34,099 bases of DNA from an uncultured Bacteriovoracaceae bacterium (GCA_938017795.1 CALIJZ010000042.1:1-34099); one strand, 5' to 3'. Positions 8,675 through 16,780 are shown, counted from the first letter of the stretch. Notes: generated by a model from the sequence alone, not told the origin. Made by a program: numbers and translations.

Positions 8675-8808
8675 CACTATGCTTAATTAGAGGAGGAACT
8701 GAGTGTTATGTTAGCTTTGATCCCTCTGCTGATTTTTCTGGGGTAACTCAGTGTTTTTACAAAGGTTGTGATAACGAGAATATCTATGATTCTGCCCTTT
8801 ACATTTAA
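8671..8808 (+). pseudogene. Remnant of a cysteine-containing protein (3' end only)
   Basis: The gene-free stretch 8603-8971 contains an open frame of 45 codons that has no plausible start codon and ends in TAA at 8806. Its last 35 residues look like real protein: an ECYVSFDPSADFS segment, a TQCFYKGCDN segment and an aromatic end (IYDSALYI), with three spaced cysteines. The rest of the stretch shows no gene, apart from the promoter region of the downstream transporter. I interpret it as the surviving C terminus of a lost secreted protein. Confidence 0.35.
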
Positions 8809-8971
8809 ACTCGAAAACCCAACATGCTGTTTTTCACGATCTTTGTAGCCAGATTATCAAATTATAAAAAATTTGCTAATCTTGGGAGTAGTATAAAGGA
8901 AATTTATATTTTTAAAATGCTACTAGTAGCTGTTAAGGCTTTTTAAATATACAAGTAAGGAGTAGAAAACA

Positions 8972-9388
8972 ATGAATGGATCAATTGTTATGCCATTGTT
9001 TGGTGGAGTTTTAATTGGGTTATCAAGTGCTTTGATGATGTTTTTCTTAGGAAGAATTACTGGGATAAGTGGTATTGTTTTTAAATCACTCTCAAGTTTA
9101 AATGATAGGCGTGAGGACTGGACAAGAGCATTTATATTAGGACTTTTCTTAGGTGGACTTTTCTTAAAGCAAATCTATCCAGCGTTATTTAGTTTTCAAA
9201 TATCAACATCTTTAGCAAAGATTATAATTGCAGGGCTGCTAGTAGGTTTTGGAACAAAACTTGGAAGTGGATGTACTTCAGGGCATGGGGTTTGTGGTTT
9301 GCCAAGGCTATCAAAAAGATCATTTGTTGCGACTTTAACTTTCATGTTCTCAGGTATTGTCACCGTCGCATTAATGAGGTACCTATGA
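8972..9388 (+). CDS. YeeE/YedE-family sulfur-transport half protein (first subunit)
   Basis: This 138-residue membrane protein has about four hydrophobic helices. It carries the family signature GFGTKLGSGCTSGHGVCGL at residues 92-110, with conserved cysteines C101 and C108. It matches the first member of the paired half-size YeeE/YedE (DUF395, PmpA-like) proteins. Family members move thiosulfate or related sulfur species across the inner membrane using cysteine persulfide chemistry. An AAGGAG ribosome-binding site precedes the ATG. It overlaps the next gene by four bases (ATGA), which implies translational coupling. The pair is often linked to rhodanese or persulfide-dioxygenase genes, but none is intact here. 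Confidence 0.85.
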   Translation: MNGSIVMPLFGGVLIGLSSALMMFFLGRITGISGIVFKSLSSLNDRREDWTRAFILGLFLGGLFLKQIYPALFSFQISTSLAKIIIAGLLVGFGTKLGSGCTSGHGVCGLPRLSKRSFVATLTFMFSGIVTVALMRYL

Positions 9389-9798
9389 AAAATTTAGTTT
9401 CATTAACTATGGGAGTTTTATTTTCTATCGGGTTATCTGTTTCAGGTATGATCAATCCTGAGAAAGTAATTGGTTTTCTCGATCTTTTTGGTATTTGGGA
9501 TTACTCTTTAGCTTTTGTCATGGGAGGAGCAGTTGGAGTAAATCTAGTAATATTTCCAGTCATTTTAAAAAAGAGACCGGTGTTTTCAAAAGTTTTTCAC
9601 TTGCCGACAAAAGAAAAATTGGATTTGAATCTAGTGTTAGGATCAATTTTATTTGGCATAGGTTGGGGGCTTGGAGGAGTTTGTCCTGGTCCAGGTATTG
9701 TCAATCTTGCTAGGCTTGATATTCAAAGTGTCGTTTTTGTTTTATCAATGTTGATAGGGATGTTTCTTTTTTCAATTTATAAAAGGATTAAATCATGA
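9385..9798 (+). CDS. YeeE/YedE-family sulfur-transport half protein (second subunit)
   Basis: I start this gene at the ATG at 9385, which overlaps the previous stop as ATGA. An upstream in-frame start would give a nonsense N-terminal extension translated from the first gene. The 137-residue product has about four membrane helices and the second-subunit signature GIGWGLGGVCPGPGI near residues 91-104, with C100 as the conserved cysteine. With the 8972 gene it would form a complete YeeE/YedE-type (PmpA/PmpB-like) transporter. Its own stop overlaps another ATG in an ATGA, so a third gene was once part of this operon. Confidence 0.85.
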   Translation: MKNLVSLTMGVLFSIGLSVSGMINPEKVIGFLDLFGIWDYSLAFVMGGAVGVNLVIFPVILKKRPVFSKVFHLPTKEKLDLNLVLGSILFGIGWGLGGVCPGPGIVNLARLDIQSVVFVLSMLIGMFLFSIYKRIKS

Positions 9799-10036
9799 AT
9801 ACATTAAATTTATCCGACTTTGACGAAAGAATAGAAAACAATAAATTTAGTCATCTTTTTCGTGTGGATAATCTGTTCAGTGTTTCAAAAATTGTTTTTT
9901 TGCGGATGTAGATAGATTTTGCTTGTCTACTTCTTCATTAACTAAAAGACTAATTAGCTTTGATCGAGCTTGTTTTAAGAATAAGAATCTTTTTAGAAGT
10001 TTACCTATATTGATAGTTGATTCTATAATTTGGTGA
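9795..10036 (+). pseudogene. Third gene of the YeeE operon, apparently frameshifted in a T7 run
   Basis: An ATG overlaps the second transporter stop (ATGA), the same coupling as between the first two genes, which argues that this is a real start. The frame gives 38 residues (starting MNTLNLSDFDERIENN) and stops at 9909-9911. At 9895-9901 there is a run of seven T. One extra T would carry the frame on for 44 more codons to a TGA at 10034. The combined product of about 80 residues is not one I recognise. It is either a pseudogene, a short real peptide, or an error in a homopolymer. From 10037 to 10159 I see nothing. Confidence 0.4.
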
Positions 10037-10159
10037 TTCTTAATCTCATGACTGGTTGTCTATCTTTTCTGGGTCTCAATTGCTTCACTTTTCAATTTTC
10101 AGAGTTGTAAAATAGTTTCCTCCGAGTAAATTCAAATTCAAAGGCTTTGAATTTTATAA

Positions 10160-11302
10160 TTATTTTATCTCTTGATTGTCAAAAAGGTCTAAAATATCCA
10201 TTGCCATTTTTTTACTATAAAACGAATTCTTTTTCGCTTCAATTACATTTGCAAGTATAATAATGGAAAGATCATGTTTTTGGGAGTAAAGATAAATTGA
10301 GCTATGACCCGTTCCAGAATACCCAGTATGATGAATTATTTTATCATCTTGTCTGTTTATACTCATCCATCCATACCCATAATACGAAACTTCTGGAGAG
10401 TGAAGCTTATAAGTCGTTTTGCTATATTGTCTAAATAGCTTTGATGTCGATTCTTTAGATAAAACATTATTATTCTTAAGTTCAGTAAACCAATGTAGCA
10501 AGTCATAGACCGTTGAATGTGTGTACCCCATACCAGCAGCAGCAGTGCCTTTAATGTAATAGATTATCTCATCAGTCCATTGACCATTTTTGATTACATA
10601 ACCATGAGATAAATTTTTTATTGTTTTGTTTTGATACGTTCTGCCGTGATCATAGATATTGATTCCCTCATAGCCTTCGTCTGTATTTGTCATCGAAAGT
10701 GGAACATAGAATTCGTTTCTCATAAACTCTTCATATTTGAGACCACTAACCTTTCTTATAATTCCTGCAAGAACTGAATAGGCTATACTACTATATTCCC
10801 ATTTCTCTCCTGGAGAGAACTTCAGAGGAGCCTGTATTAAAACTTTAAATCTTTCATTGAAGTCTTGCGCGGCGTAAGTACTCATCTCTCTGCGTCCTTC
10901 ATATACCCAGCTAACTAATCCTGATGTATGAGTTAGTAAGTGGTGAAGAGTTATCTCTTTCCATGTTTCTGGAGCTTCTGGGAAGTATTTAATAATACTA
11001 TCATCAAGTTTTATAAGCTTCTGATCTACCAATCTCATTATCCCAGCAGCCGTAAATTGCTTGCTAAGTGATGCTAGTGAATGTTTTGTGTAAATAGTAT
11101 TAAAGACATTAAAGCGGTAATTGGCATAACCAAGGGCATTCTTGTAAATAACTTCTTTACCTTTTGCTACGAGAATTGATCCAGAGATATAATTACTTTT
11201 TTTAAAGTTATTCACTAATTCCTCAATGTTCTGAGGAGCGATCTTTTTAGCCTGTGATAAATTTATTATTGCTAAGTTTAAAAGAATTATAATTAGTTTC
11301 AT
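10160..11302 (-). CDS. Secreted serine hydrolase of the beta-lactamase/PBP family
   Basis: This 380-residue protein starts with a signal peptide (cleavage probably after NLSQA). It has the fold signature of PF00144 (class C beta-lactamase, D-Ala-D-Ala carboxypeptidase and esterase relatives). The catalytic SxxK is S78-L-S-K81. The stretch LLTHTSGL at 122-129 is typical of the family. The PGEKWEYSS segment holds the usual YxN position as Y170-S-S172, so Asn is replaced by Ser. The third motif appears as HHTGYSG near residue 335. These enzymes act in the periplasm on peptidoglycan peptides or on ester/amide substrates; the substrate cannot be told here. A GGGAG site precedes the ATG. It is monocistronic. 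Confidence 0.85.
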   Translation of the reverse strand: MKLIIILLNLAIINLSQAKKIAPQNIEELVNNFKKSNYISGSILVAKGKEVIYKNALGYANYRFNVFNTIYTKHSLASLSKQFTAAGIMRLVDQKLIKLDDSIIKYFPEAPETWKEITLHHLLTHTSGLVSWVYEGRREMSTYAAQDFNERFKVLIQAPLKFSPGEKWEYSSIAYSVLAGIIRKVSGLKYEEFMRNEFYVPLSMTNTDEGYEGINIYDHGRTYQNKTIKNLSHGYVIKNGQWTDEIIYYIKGTAAAGMGYTHSTVYDLLHWFTELKNNNVLSKESTSKLFRQYSKTTYKLHSPEVSYYGYGWMSINRQDDKIIHHTGYSGTGHSSIYLYSQKHDLSIIILANVIEAKKNSFYSKKMAMDILDLFDNQEIK

Positions 11303-11521
11303 TTGTATCTCCCAATTGATATTTGTAGGAAATATAAGTCAAGAGTGACTACTTCACAATACATAAGAATAAATTCTAAATATTTTATTAGAAAGATAGA
11401 AATGAGTTTGTAAAACCAAAGAGTTAGAGCAGGGTGTTATTCATTTTAGTAAATCATTAAAGACCTTGAACAATTCTAACAAGATCTTTGTTTACTACCT
11501 GGATTTTATCTCAGAATCCTA

Positions 11522-11559
11522 TATAATAAAGACAGAAATAAATTCTTTATGGAGAACAT
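11522..11559 (+). promoter_or_regulatory. -10 box and leader shared with the 5157 lipoprotein gene
   Basis: TATAAT at 11522-11527 is followed by AAAGACAGAA and then an AATTC...ATGGAG stretch, almost the same as the leader before the gene at 5157. No convincing -35 is visible. The distance from the -10 to the start codon (32 bases) is also nearly identical, so the two genes may share control or have arisen by duplication. Confidence 0.5.
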
Positions 11560-11994
11560 ATGAGAGCTCTCGTTTTATTTATGTCTTTAGGTTTAGTTTC
11601 TTGTGCGAGTTACGAGAATACGAAAAGTCGACATGTTGCTAGTAAGAAAATACAGGATGAAGTACTTTTAACTTGCAAGGACTTCTCAGATCGTGATAGT
11701 TGGAAAGATCGTGTAGTACGAGGACAAGTTAGAGTTTCCAAGAAGAGCTTAAGCTTTCACAATGAAACTTACGAACTAAGAAAGTCTTCTCCTTATGAAA
11801 TGATGAATGATAAGAAGTATCGAATTTATTCACTCGATGGAGATTTTATAAATGGCTTACAAATGAGAGTTCCTCATGATCCTTATGAAAATGAGATAGA
11901 TCAAGCCTTAGTAGAAAATGAAAATGGTCGATTCACTTTAGTAAGGCTCCATCCATCAGTTTATGAGCCAGTTTTTATTGAATGTGAAAAATAA
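11560..11994 (+). CDS. Small lipoprotein (144 aa), related in its N terminus to the one at 18297
   Basis: The signal peptide ends in the lipobox GLVSC, with the cysteine at residue 15. The mature start CASYENTKSRHVASKK resembles CASYQKPGSRLVANDD of the gene at 18297, so the two look like members of one small lipoprotein family whose C-terminal parts have diverged. The mature domain is basic and polar, about 130 residues, with one internal and one near-terminal cysteine. The C-terminal half includes RFTLVRLHPSVYEPVFIECE. No known domain is recognised. TGGAGAACAT precedes the ATG. Confidence 0.7.
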   Translation: MRALVLFMSLGLVSCASYENTKSRHVASKKIQDEVLLTCKDFSDRDSWKDRVVRGQVRVSKKSLSFHNETYELRKSSPYEMMNDKKYRIYSLDGDFINGLQMRVPHDPYENEIDQALVENENGRFTLVRLHPSVYEPVFIECEK

Positions 11995-12036
11995 AAGTAA
12001 TATCTATTCAAAGTTTAATAGCATTTCAGGTTAGTT

Positions 12037-12177
12037 GTGATTAAAACTATATTGATCTCTTTTTTATGTATATTCTCTTTTATTGCTCTGTATTTGTTTA
12101 ATTCGCAAAGTCACTCAATACTAGAAGATCATTCAGTCATTCCTGAAACTAAAACTTCTAAGAAGTCAGAGAATTAG
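12037..12177 (+). CDS. Small single-span membrane protein (46 aa), GTG start
   Basis: This frame begins with GTG ATT AAA and encodes a basic start, about 18 hydrophobic residues (IKTILISFLCIFSFIALYLF) and a polar tail rich in Ser, Lys and Glu. That layout is typical of a small membrane or exported peptide. It follows the lipoprotein gene by 42 bases, so it could share its transcript. The ribosome-binding site (CAGG) is poor, so translation is uncertain. Confidence 0.4.
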   Translation: MIKTILISFLCIFSFIALYLFNSQSHSILEDHSVIPETKTSKKSEN

Positions 12178-12458
12178 TTTCATAGATAAACTAAAATCTT
12201 ATTTCATAAATATCGGGAACAATTATCTAAAAGAACATCCTTTCAATGAAAAAATGTACTCTTTTGTTGGCTACTATTTAAAGTTGAAAAGTTAGTGCCA
12301 TGTTATGTTGTCGAAATCAACTAATGAAACTTGAGAGACCAAAGGAGCTAAGTTGTTAATTATTAACGATAGACTCACTTTAGTCTCTCAAAGCAATGAT
12401 CCGTAAAACGTTCTTGAGTTAAAATTATTTCATAGATCATTTAAAGAGGATGCTGTAC
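12178..12458 (+). other. Gene-free stretch with a possible coding remnant
   Basis: No intact gene is visible. A frame ending in TAG at about 12292-12294 encodes a protein-like run (KLKSYFINIGNNYLKEHPF and a YSFVGYYLKL end) without a good start codon, so it may be a decayed gene. The second half holds the inverted repeat listed separately and the ribosome-binding site of the cytochrome operon. Confidence 0.35.
12331..12391 (+). repeat. Long imperfect inverted repeat with nested palindrome upstream of the cytochrome operon
   Basis: TTGAGAGACCAAAG (12331-12344) pairs with CTTTAGTCTCTCAA (12378-12391) with a single mismatch. Inside the loop, GTTAAT-T-ATTAAC (12355-12367) is a second, perfect palindrome. 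It lies 68 bases before the operon start codon. It could be a regulatory site or leader structure for the operon, a terminator for the upstream transcript (no T run follows), or the ends of a tiny mobile repeat. Confidence 0.5.
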
Positions 12459-13757
12459 GTGAATCAAATTTTAACAATATTAACGATTACTCTTTTAAGT
12501 ATAAATTCATTATCAAAAACATTTGCTACTGATGGTGAAGGGGTTTCTCCTTTAGAAAAAGCTCGTAGTCTTTATGAAAGAATTAACTCTGTTCCTCCTA
12601 GAGGGTTAGTTTTAGAAGAAATGAAGACTTTGATAGAAGAAGGCCATGTAATTGAAGCTGCTAAAATTGCAACTCAAGGTAAAAACTTTATTAACATTAC
12701 AGTTACAGACATGGCACGTAAATGGCTTGATTCAAACGGTGGAGATAATATTGATATTCCATTAAATGATTTTGTTGCGACGATTGCGGGCTTTGTTAAA
12801 GATAACAAACCTTTTAATGAAATTTTGTATACAGATGTCGTTTATGAAGTTGATGGAAGCCCTGTTCCTTATGCTATCGATAATAATGATCATTACCGTC
12901 AAGCTGAATTAAGAAATATTGATCTTTCGAAAAATCTAATTGAAAGAAAACAAAGTGACTCGAATCCGCAATTAGCCTCGGAAAATGTTGCAGGAATTAT
13001 GACTACTAGAGCTTTTTCTCAAAACTACTTAGTTGCTGGAACAAATAGGCTAGCTGGCTTTGCTTTTCCAGCTCATCATGTTTTCTGTAAAGGTTTGGAA
13101 AATGTAATGGGTGTTTCTCAATTAGGAGGAAGTCGAATTAGAGTTGACGTGACAAGAACACCTTCTAATCACGCTGAACTTTTTAAAAATGATTGTATGC
13201 AATGCCATAGTGTTAATGATGCTGTCTCTCAATCATTTTGTAGTTATGAGTGGGATGAGAAAAATGGGAAAATCGTATACTTACCTAATGCAGGACAAGA
13301 GGGGGATAAATTTAGACATTCTGTTGTCTCGGGAGAGAGTGGAATCATTCACCCTGGATTATCAATAAAGACAAGTCCCAATGTTGCGGCAAAGTGTAAT
13401 AAAGCTGGAGTTGATGAGGAGTTGGGCTTTACGATGGGATATCAGGTAGTTAATGATTCTTGGACTAATGCATGGACAGACTCTAGTGCTACTAAAAACT
13501 TTGGCTGGCATGAGGGTGTTGAGCTTAGTGGACTGGGACCCAAAAGCTATGGGAAAGCACTTACTCAAAATGATCAATTTCAAAAATGCATGGCTACTCA
13601 TGTTTTTAAATCAGTTTGTTATCACAAACCAGAAACTGAAGCAGAAAAAGCATTTATTGAAAAAATCGCACAAGATTTTAGAAGTAAATATAATTACAAC
13701 TTAAGAGATGTCTTTGAAAGAACTGGAGTGTTTTGTATTAATGAGGAAGTTAAATAA
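12459..13757 (+). CDS. Exported c-type cytochrome-like protein (432 aa)
   Basis: I use the GTG at 12459. The ATG nine bases earlier overlaps the AAAGAGG ribosome-binding site, whereas the GTG is well spaced from it. A signal peptide (INSLSKTFA, cleavage before TDGEG) sends the protein out of the cytoplasm. A single heme c attachment site, CMQCH, lies at about residues 246-250 (NDCMQCHSVND). Several more cysteines follow in the C-terminal half and could form disulfides. The C-terminal RSKYNYNLRDVFERTG is reminiscent of the DUF1585/PSCyt-type proteins of planctomycetes, but that is a weak likeness. It is the first gene of a four-gene operon and overlaps the next gene by one base (TAATG). Confidence 0.75.
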   Translation: MNQILTILTITLLSINSLSKTFATDGEGVSPLEKARSLYERINSVPPRGLVLEEMKTLIEEGHVIEAAKIATQGKNFINITVTDMARKWLDSNGGDNIDIPLNDFVATIAGFVKDNKPFNEILYTDVVYEVDGSPVPYAIDNNDHYRQAELRNIDLSKNLIERKQSDSNPQLASENVAGIMTTRAFSQNYLVAGTNRLAGFAFPAHHVFCKGLENVMGVSQLGGSRIRVDVTRTPSNHAELFKNDCMQCHSVNDAVSQSFCSYEWDEKNGKIVYLPNAGQEGDKFRHSVVSGESGIIHPGLSIKTSPNVAAKCNKAGVDEELGFTMGYQVVNDSWTNAWTDSSATKNFGWHEGVELSGLGPKSYGKALTQNDQFQKCMATHVFKSVCYHKPETEAEKAFIEKIAQDFRSKYNYNLRDVFERTGVFCINEEVK

Positions 13758-14404
13758 TGAGAGCTAAGTTTATTATAATTATTCTATTGGGGCTAACTCA
13801 AAGTTGTTTTAGAGATTCTCATTCTAAATTTGATGATGAAGTTATAGACATCAAGCCAACTACAAAAACAACGCCCGTTACTATTCCTGAACAAAAAGAG
13901 ATTATCGAAGCTAATGGGATTAAAACTTTTCGAGCGATTAATCAAACTTTCTCAGTATTAACTGGAATTGAAGCAGATTTTTCCGACTTGGATGGAGAGA
14001 ATCTTCCACAAGATTCGATTGCGGTTGTTTATAAAGAGGTTTCTAGCTCTCTACCTAAAGGAAATAGTATTGATGGTTTAAGTGAGTCTGTTTTTAAATC
14101 AGTCTATCAATTAAGTGCAGCTTATTGTGATAGATTACTAAATAATGAATCACGACTAAGCATAATCTTCCCAGAACTAAGAGACTTAGATGGGGAGATG
14201 AATGATCAAGAAGCAGAACATCTTTTAAATCAAATTAAAAATATATTTTGGGCCGGATCTGGTAGTGAGCAACTAATTGGTGATATCAGTTCTAATCTCA
14301 TGGAATTTATTCAGAAAATGCAAGTTGATAAACAGGCTAAGAGAGCGGTGATTTTTGGGGCTTGTACGATTTCATTATCATCACCCAATATTATCTTAAA
14401 ATAA
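13757..14404 (+). CDS. Lipoprotein of the cytochrome/DUF1501-like operon (215 aa)
   Basis: The N terminus has a hydrophobic segment and the lipobox LTQSC with the cysteine at residue 17. A Thr/Pro-rich linker follows, then an alpha-helical domain of about 150 residues. The latter includes FRAINQTFSVLTGI and AAYCDRLLNNESRLS, and the C terminus has one further cysteine in GACTISLSSPNI. I know no named domain for this. Its start overlaps the stop of the cytochrome gene and its stop is 14 bases before the Tat protein gene. Co-translation and a shared envelope location suggest it is an anchor or partner of the exported proteins of this operon. Confidence 0.75.
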   Translation: MRAKFIIIILLGLTQSCFRDSHSKFDDEVIDIKPTTKTTPVTIPEQKEIIEANGIKTFRAINQTFSVLTGIEADFSDLDGENLPQDSIAVVYKEVSSSLPKGNSIDGLSESVFKSVYQLSAAYCDRLLNNESRLSIIFPELRDLDGEMNDQEAEHLLNQIKNIFWAGSGSEQLIGDISSNLMEFIQKMQVDKQAKRAVIFGACTISLSSPNIILK

Positions 14405-14418
14405 GAAAGAGAGAACGT

Positions 14419-15942
14419 ATGAAGAAAATTGATGTAAAGAAAATGACGATTGCTGAGAAGGTCGAATTTATTAAAAACAATGATAAAGGTCGATATAATG
14501 CTCTCAGAAATCATGACGAAAGAATTGTTACTCGACGTGACTTTATGGCTCATGGTCTTTTGGGAGCAAGCTCATTTATGTTTGGATCAATGATTCCTTT
14601 CTCTAATGCCTTTGCTCAATCTTGCAATATTGTCTCAGGCCCTGCAGGAGTAGATCAAAACCAAATTAGCTTTATTTCGATTCCTGTTATTGGTGGGCCA
14701 ACCTTTACGAAAGCCTTTTTGCCTATAAACCCTGATGGCAGCTTACTTACCCCATCAGCTTATGTACGTCATGGATATTCTGGTGGTTTCTCCGCAGATG
14801 AGGTCTCTAGGGATCATGGCGTTCCAATGACCAAAAATTCTGAAATTTATAAAGCGATTCTAGAAAAATTAGGTGCTGAGAAAATGTCAAACATAAGAGC
14901 TCTTCTCATTGCTAATTATACTGAAAATGATGGAGGAGGAACTGCTAAGTATTCAGCTGGAGTAATTTCAAAAATAAATGCCTCTAGAGATCAAGGGAAG
15001 TTTGCTGAATTAGTTGGAACAGCTACCCCAGTAAATAAAATCTCCAGGACAGCTGGTAGAACTGAAATAATCGGTCAACCAGGACCATTAATTAATATCT
15101 CTACTAGTTCGGATGCTGATAATCTAGTAAAGCCTGGGATCATTGGATCATACTTTGATAAAGATTCAGACTTATTTACAAAGTTTATTAATTCTTTGAC
15201 TAAGGGAGGTCATAAATTTGTCAAAAGTAGTAGGTTTAAAAAAACATTCAAGGATAAATTGGATTGTAATTTAAAGAAAGCACAAGCTGCATTAATGTCT
15301 CCTCTTGATCCCAATCCTTCTTCAGGGCCTGAAAGCGGTGGAAATGTTGCAGATATTATTTCGAACTTTTCTGAAGGTGGTAATGTAAGTCAATTGGCTA
15401 CTCTTGGTTGGTTGACATCACAAGGTTTTGCTTCAGCAGGAGTTCACCCTCTTGGGGGAGGAGATTATCATAGACAGCCAAGAGCATTTATAAACAGAGT
15501 TGATAGAAGTATTGGTAATGCTGTAGGGGATATTTTTAAACTACATGACGCTTTAGGGAAACCTTGTGTCATTGAACTCTGTGCAAACGGTGCAGCAAGT
15601 TCAGCAAGACCAAGTCCTGATGAAACAGGTTTTAATCTTGCTGACAGTGATGATTCTTCGATCACTTCCACTATTTTAATTGGTTATTTTCCAGGTAAGA
15701 AACCTCTATTGTCTGGAAAAGCTGCATTGATTGGAAAGTATCAGTCAAATGGAATTGTTGATAAAAGTCATATCATTGCTTCTTCAAAAGAAACTTCTGG
15801 AATGTTATCAACTATTGCTGTAACTGCAAATTTTTTAGCTCTTACAGGGCAGCAAGACTTACTAAAAGATATCATTGAAGCTCATGGACTAGAGAATGTG
15901 TTGAATGCTCAGGATATTGTTAGATGGAGCAAGATTACTTAG
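14419..15942 (+). CDS. Tat-exported DUF1501-like protein (507 aa)
   Basis: I start at the ATG at 14419, which has an AGAGAGAA site before it. A longer frame begins inside the previous gene and adds nothing sensible. After a long basic N region comes the twin-arginine motif VTRRDFMAHGLLGASSF and a cleavage region ending NAFAQ, so the protein is exported folded. The middle is Gly/Ser-rich. A late segment, GGGDYHRQPRAFINRVDR followed by GNAVGDIFKLHDALGKP, resembles the GGxDYH...GxxIGxxLxxxxxLGKP region of DUF1501 proteins, which belong to the alkaline phosphatase/sulfatase superfamily. Whether the metal ligands of that superfamily are all present I cannot tell. DUF1501 genes commonly sit next to cytochrome-domain proteins, as here on both sides. 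Confidence 0.65.
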   Translation: MKKIDVKKMTIAEKVEFIKNNDKGRYNALRNHDERIVTRRDFMAHGLLGASSFMFGSMIPFSNAFAQSCNIVSGPAGVDQNQISFISIPVIGGPTFTKAFLPINPDGSLLTPSAYVRHGYSGGFSADEVSRDHGVPMTKNSEIYKAILEKLGAEKMSNIRALLIANYTENDGGGTAKYSAGVISKINASRDQGKFAELVGTATPVNKISRTAGRTEIIGQPGPLINISTSSDADNLVKPGIIGSYFDKDSDLFTKFINSLTKGGHKFVKSSRFKKTFKDKLDCNLKKAQAALMSPLDPNPSSGPESGGNVADIISNFSEGGNVSQLATLGWLTSQGFASAGVHPLGGGDYHRQPRAFINRVDRSIGNAVGDIFKLHDALGKPCVIELCANGAASSARPSPDETGFNLADSDDSSITSTILIGYFPGKKPLLSGKAALIGKYQSNGIVDKSHIIASSKETSGMLSTIAVTANFLALTGQQDLLKDIIEAHGLENVLNAQDIVRWSKIT

Positions 15943-15961
15943 TTTAAATTTAAAGGTGCGT

Positions 15962-16780
15962 ATGTTGAAAATGGTAAATGTTATTATGATAGTCATAAGT
16001 TTGTATTCGTGTAAAAAGAAATCTAGCGAGTTACCTGAAATTAAAGATGAACGACTGACTACTTCAGAAGAAGTTTTTTTTGAAACAGTTCAACCTGTTA
16101 CTCAGAAATATTGTATTAGTTGTCATGGAGATAAAGGAGATTTCAATAATCAATTCCCAAGTAATAATAAATTGGCTCATGATCTTTTTCTAGAGAGAGG
16201 TTTTATAAATTTAAATAATGTAGATGATTCTAAAGTTCTAGAGAAATTAAGTATAAGAGGATCACATACCCAATCAAGTGGGAAGTGTATCAAGGACTGT
16301 GAGGAAATATTAATGGAAATGAGTAATGCTCTCCAGGAGTGGTTACCATCTATCGATATTTCAAAAGATGATGAGAAGTCATTAACTTTATCCGAAAAAA
16401 ACATTCAAGATTCTGAGATTATATCTGAATCAGCCAGTGGAGATAGAATATATTTATTTAAACATGATCTCAGTGAGATCCTTGAAGGGCAAGATTCGAT
16501 AAAGCTACAGCTTAATATTATTCACAGTACAGATTCCAAGGGTGGTATTTTTATTCTTAGTGATTTAACTATTGATACAAATCTCCCACTCGTAGTAAAG
16601 GGTATTTCTATTAAGTTGAATGGAGTTAATATTCTTTCAAATCCTTATAGGGTCGTAGATGAAATTTTAGAAGCTCCAGGCAAGACCTTTTATGAGAGTT
16701 ATGGCTTTGTCGAAGTCGATGTAAATGGATCAGAAGAAGATATTATTTCTATCAGTTTTGATGAGTTAGAACTTGATTAA
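15962..16780 (+). CDS. c-type cytochrome lipoprotein (272 aa)
   Basis: The start is placed at the ATG at 15962 (AAAGGTG before it). The longest frame begins inside the preceding gene. The lipoprotein signal ends in the lipobox SLYSC, followed by a Lys/Ser-rich linker. A heme c site is present in the phrase KYCISCHGDKGDF (CxxCH), of the type seen in planctomycete cytochrome domains that begin VQPVxxKYCxxCHG. Two more cysteines follow in the GKCIKDCEEIL phrase. The C-terminal 120 residues are beta-rich (IYLFKHDLSEILEG, IKLQLNIIHST) and end in an acidic tail. It is the last gene of the operon and overlaps the convergent methyltransferase gene by 15 bases. Confidence 0.8.
   Translation: MLKMVNVIMIVISLYSCKKKSSELPEIKDERLTTSEEVFFETVQPVTQKYCISCHGDKGDFNNQFPSNNKLAHDLFLERGFINLNNVDDSKVLEKLSIRGSHTQSSGKCIKDCEEILMEMSNALQEWLPSIDISKDDEKSLTLSEKNIQDSEIISESASGDRIYLFKHDLSEILEGQDSIKLQLNIIHSTDSKGGIFILSDLTIDTNLPLVVKGISIKLNGVNILSNPYRVVDEILEAPGKTFYESYGFVEVDVNGSEEDIISISFDELELD

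Noticed and set aside
9895..9901. Programmed -1 frameshift at T7 in the third gene of the sulfur-transport operon
   Set aside because: Possible in principle, but no stimulatory hairpin or upstream Shine-Dalgarno-like element is evident. A simple homopolymer change or gene decay is more economical.
13362..13601. Open frames on both strands within the cytochrome gene
   Set aside because: They overlap the CxxCH protein completely, have no ribosome-binding site and no protein-like features.
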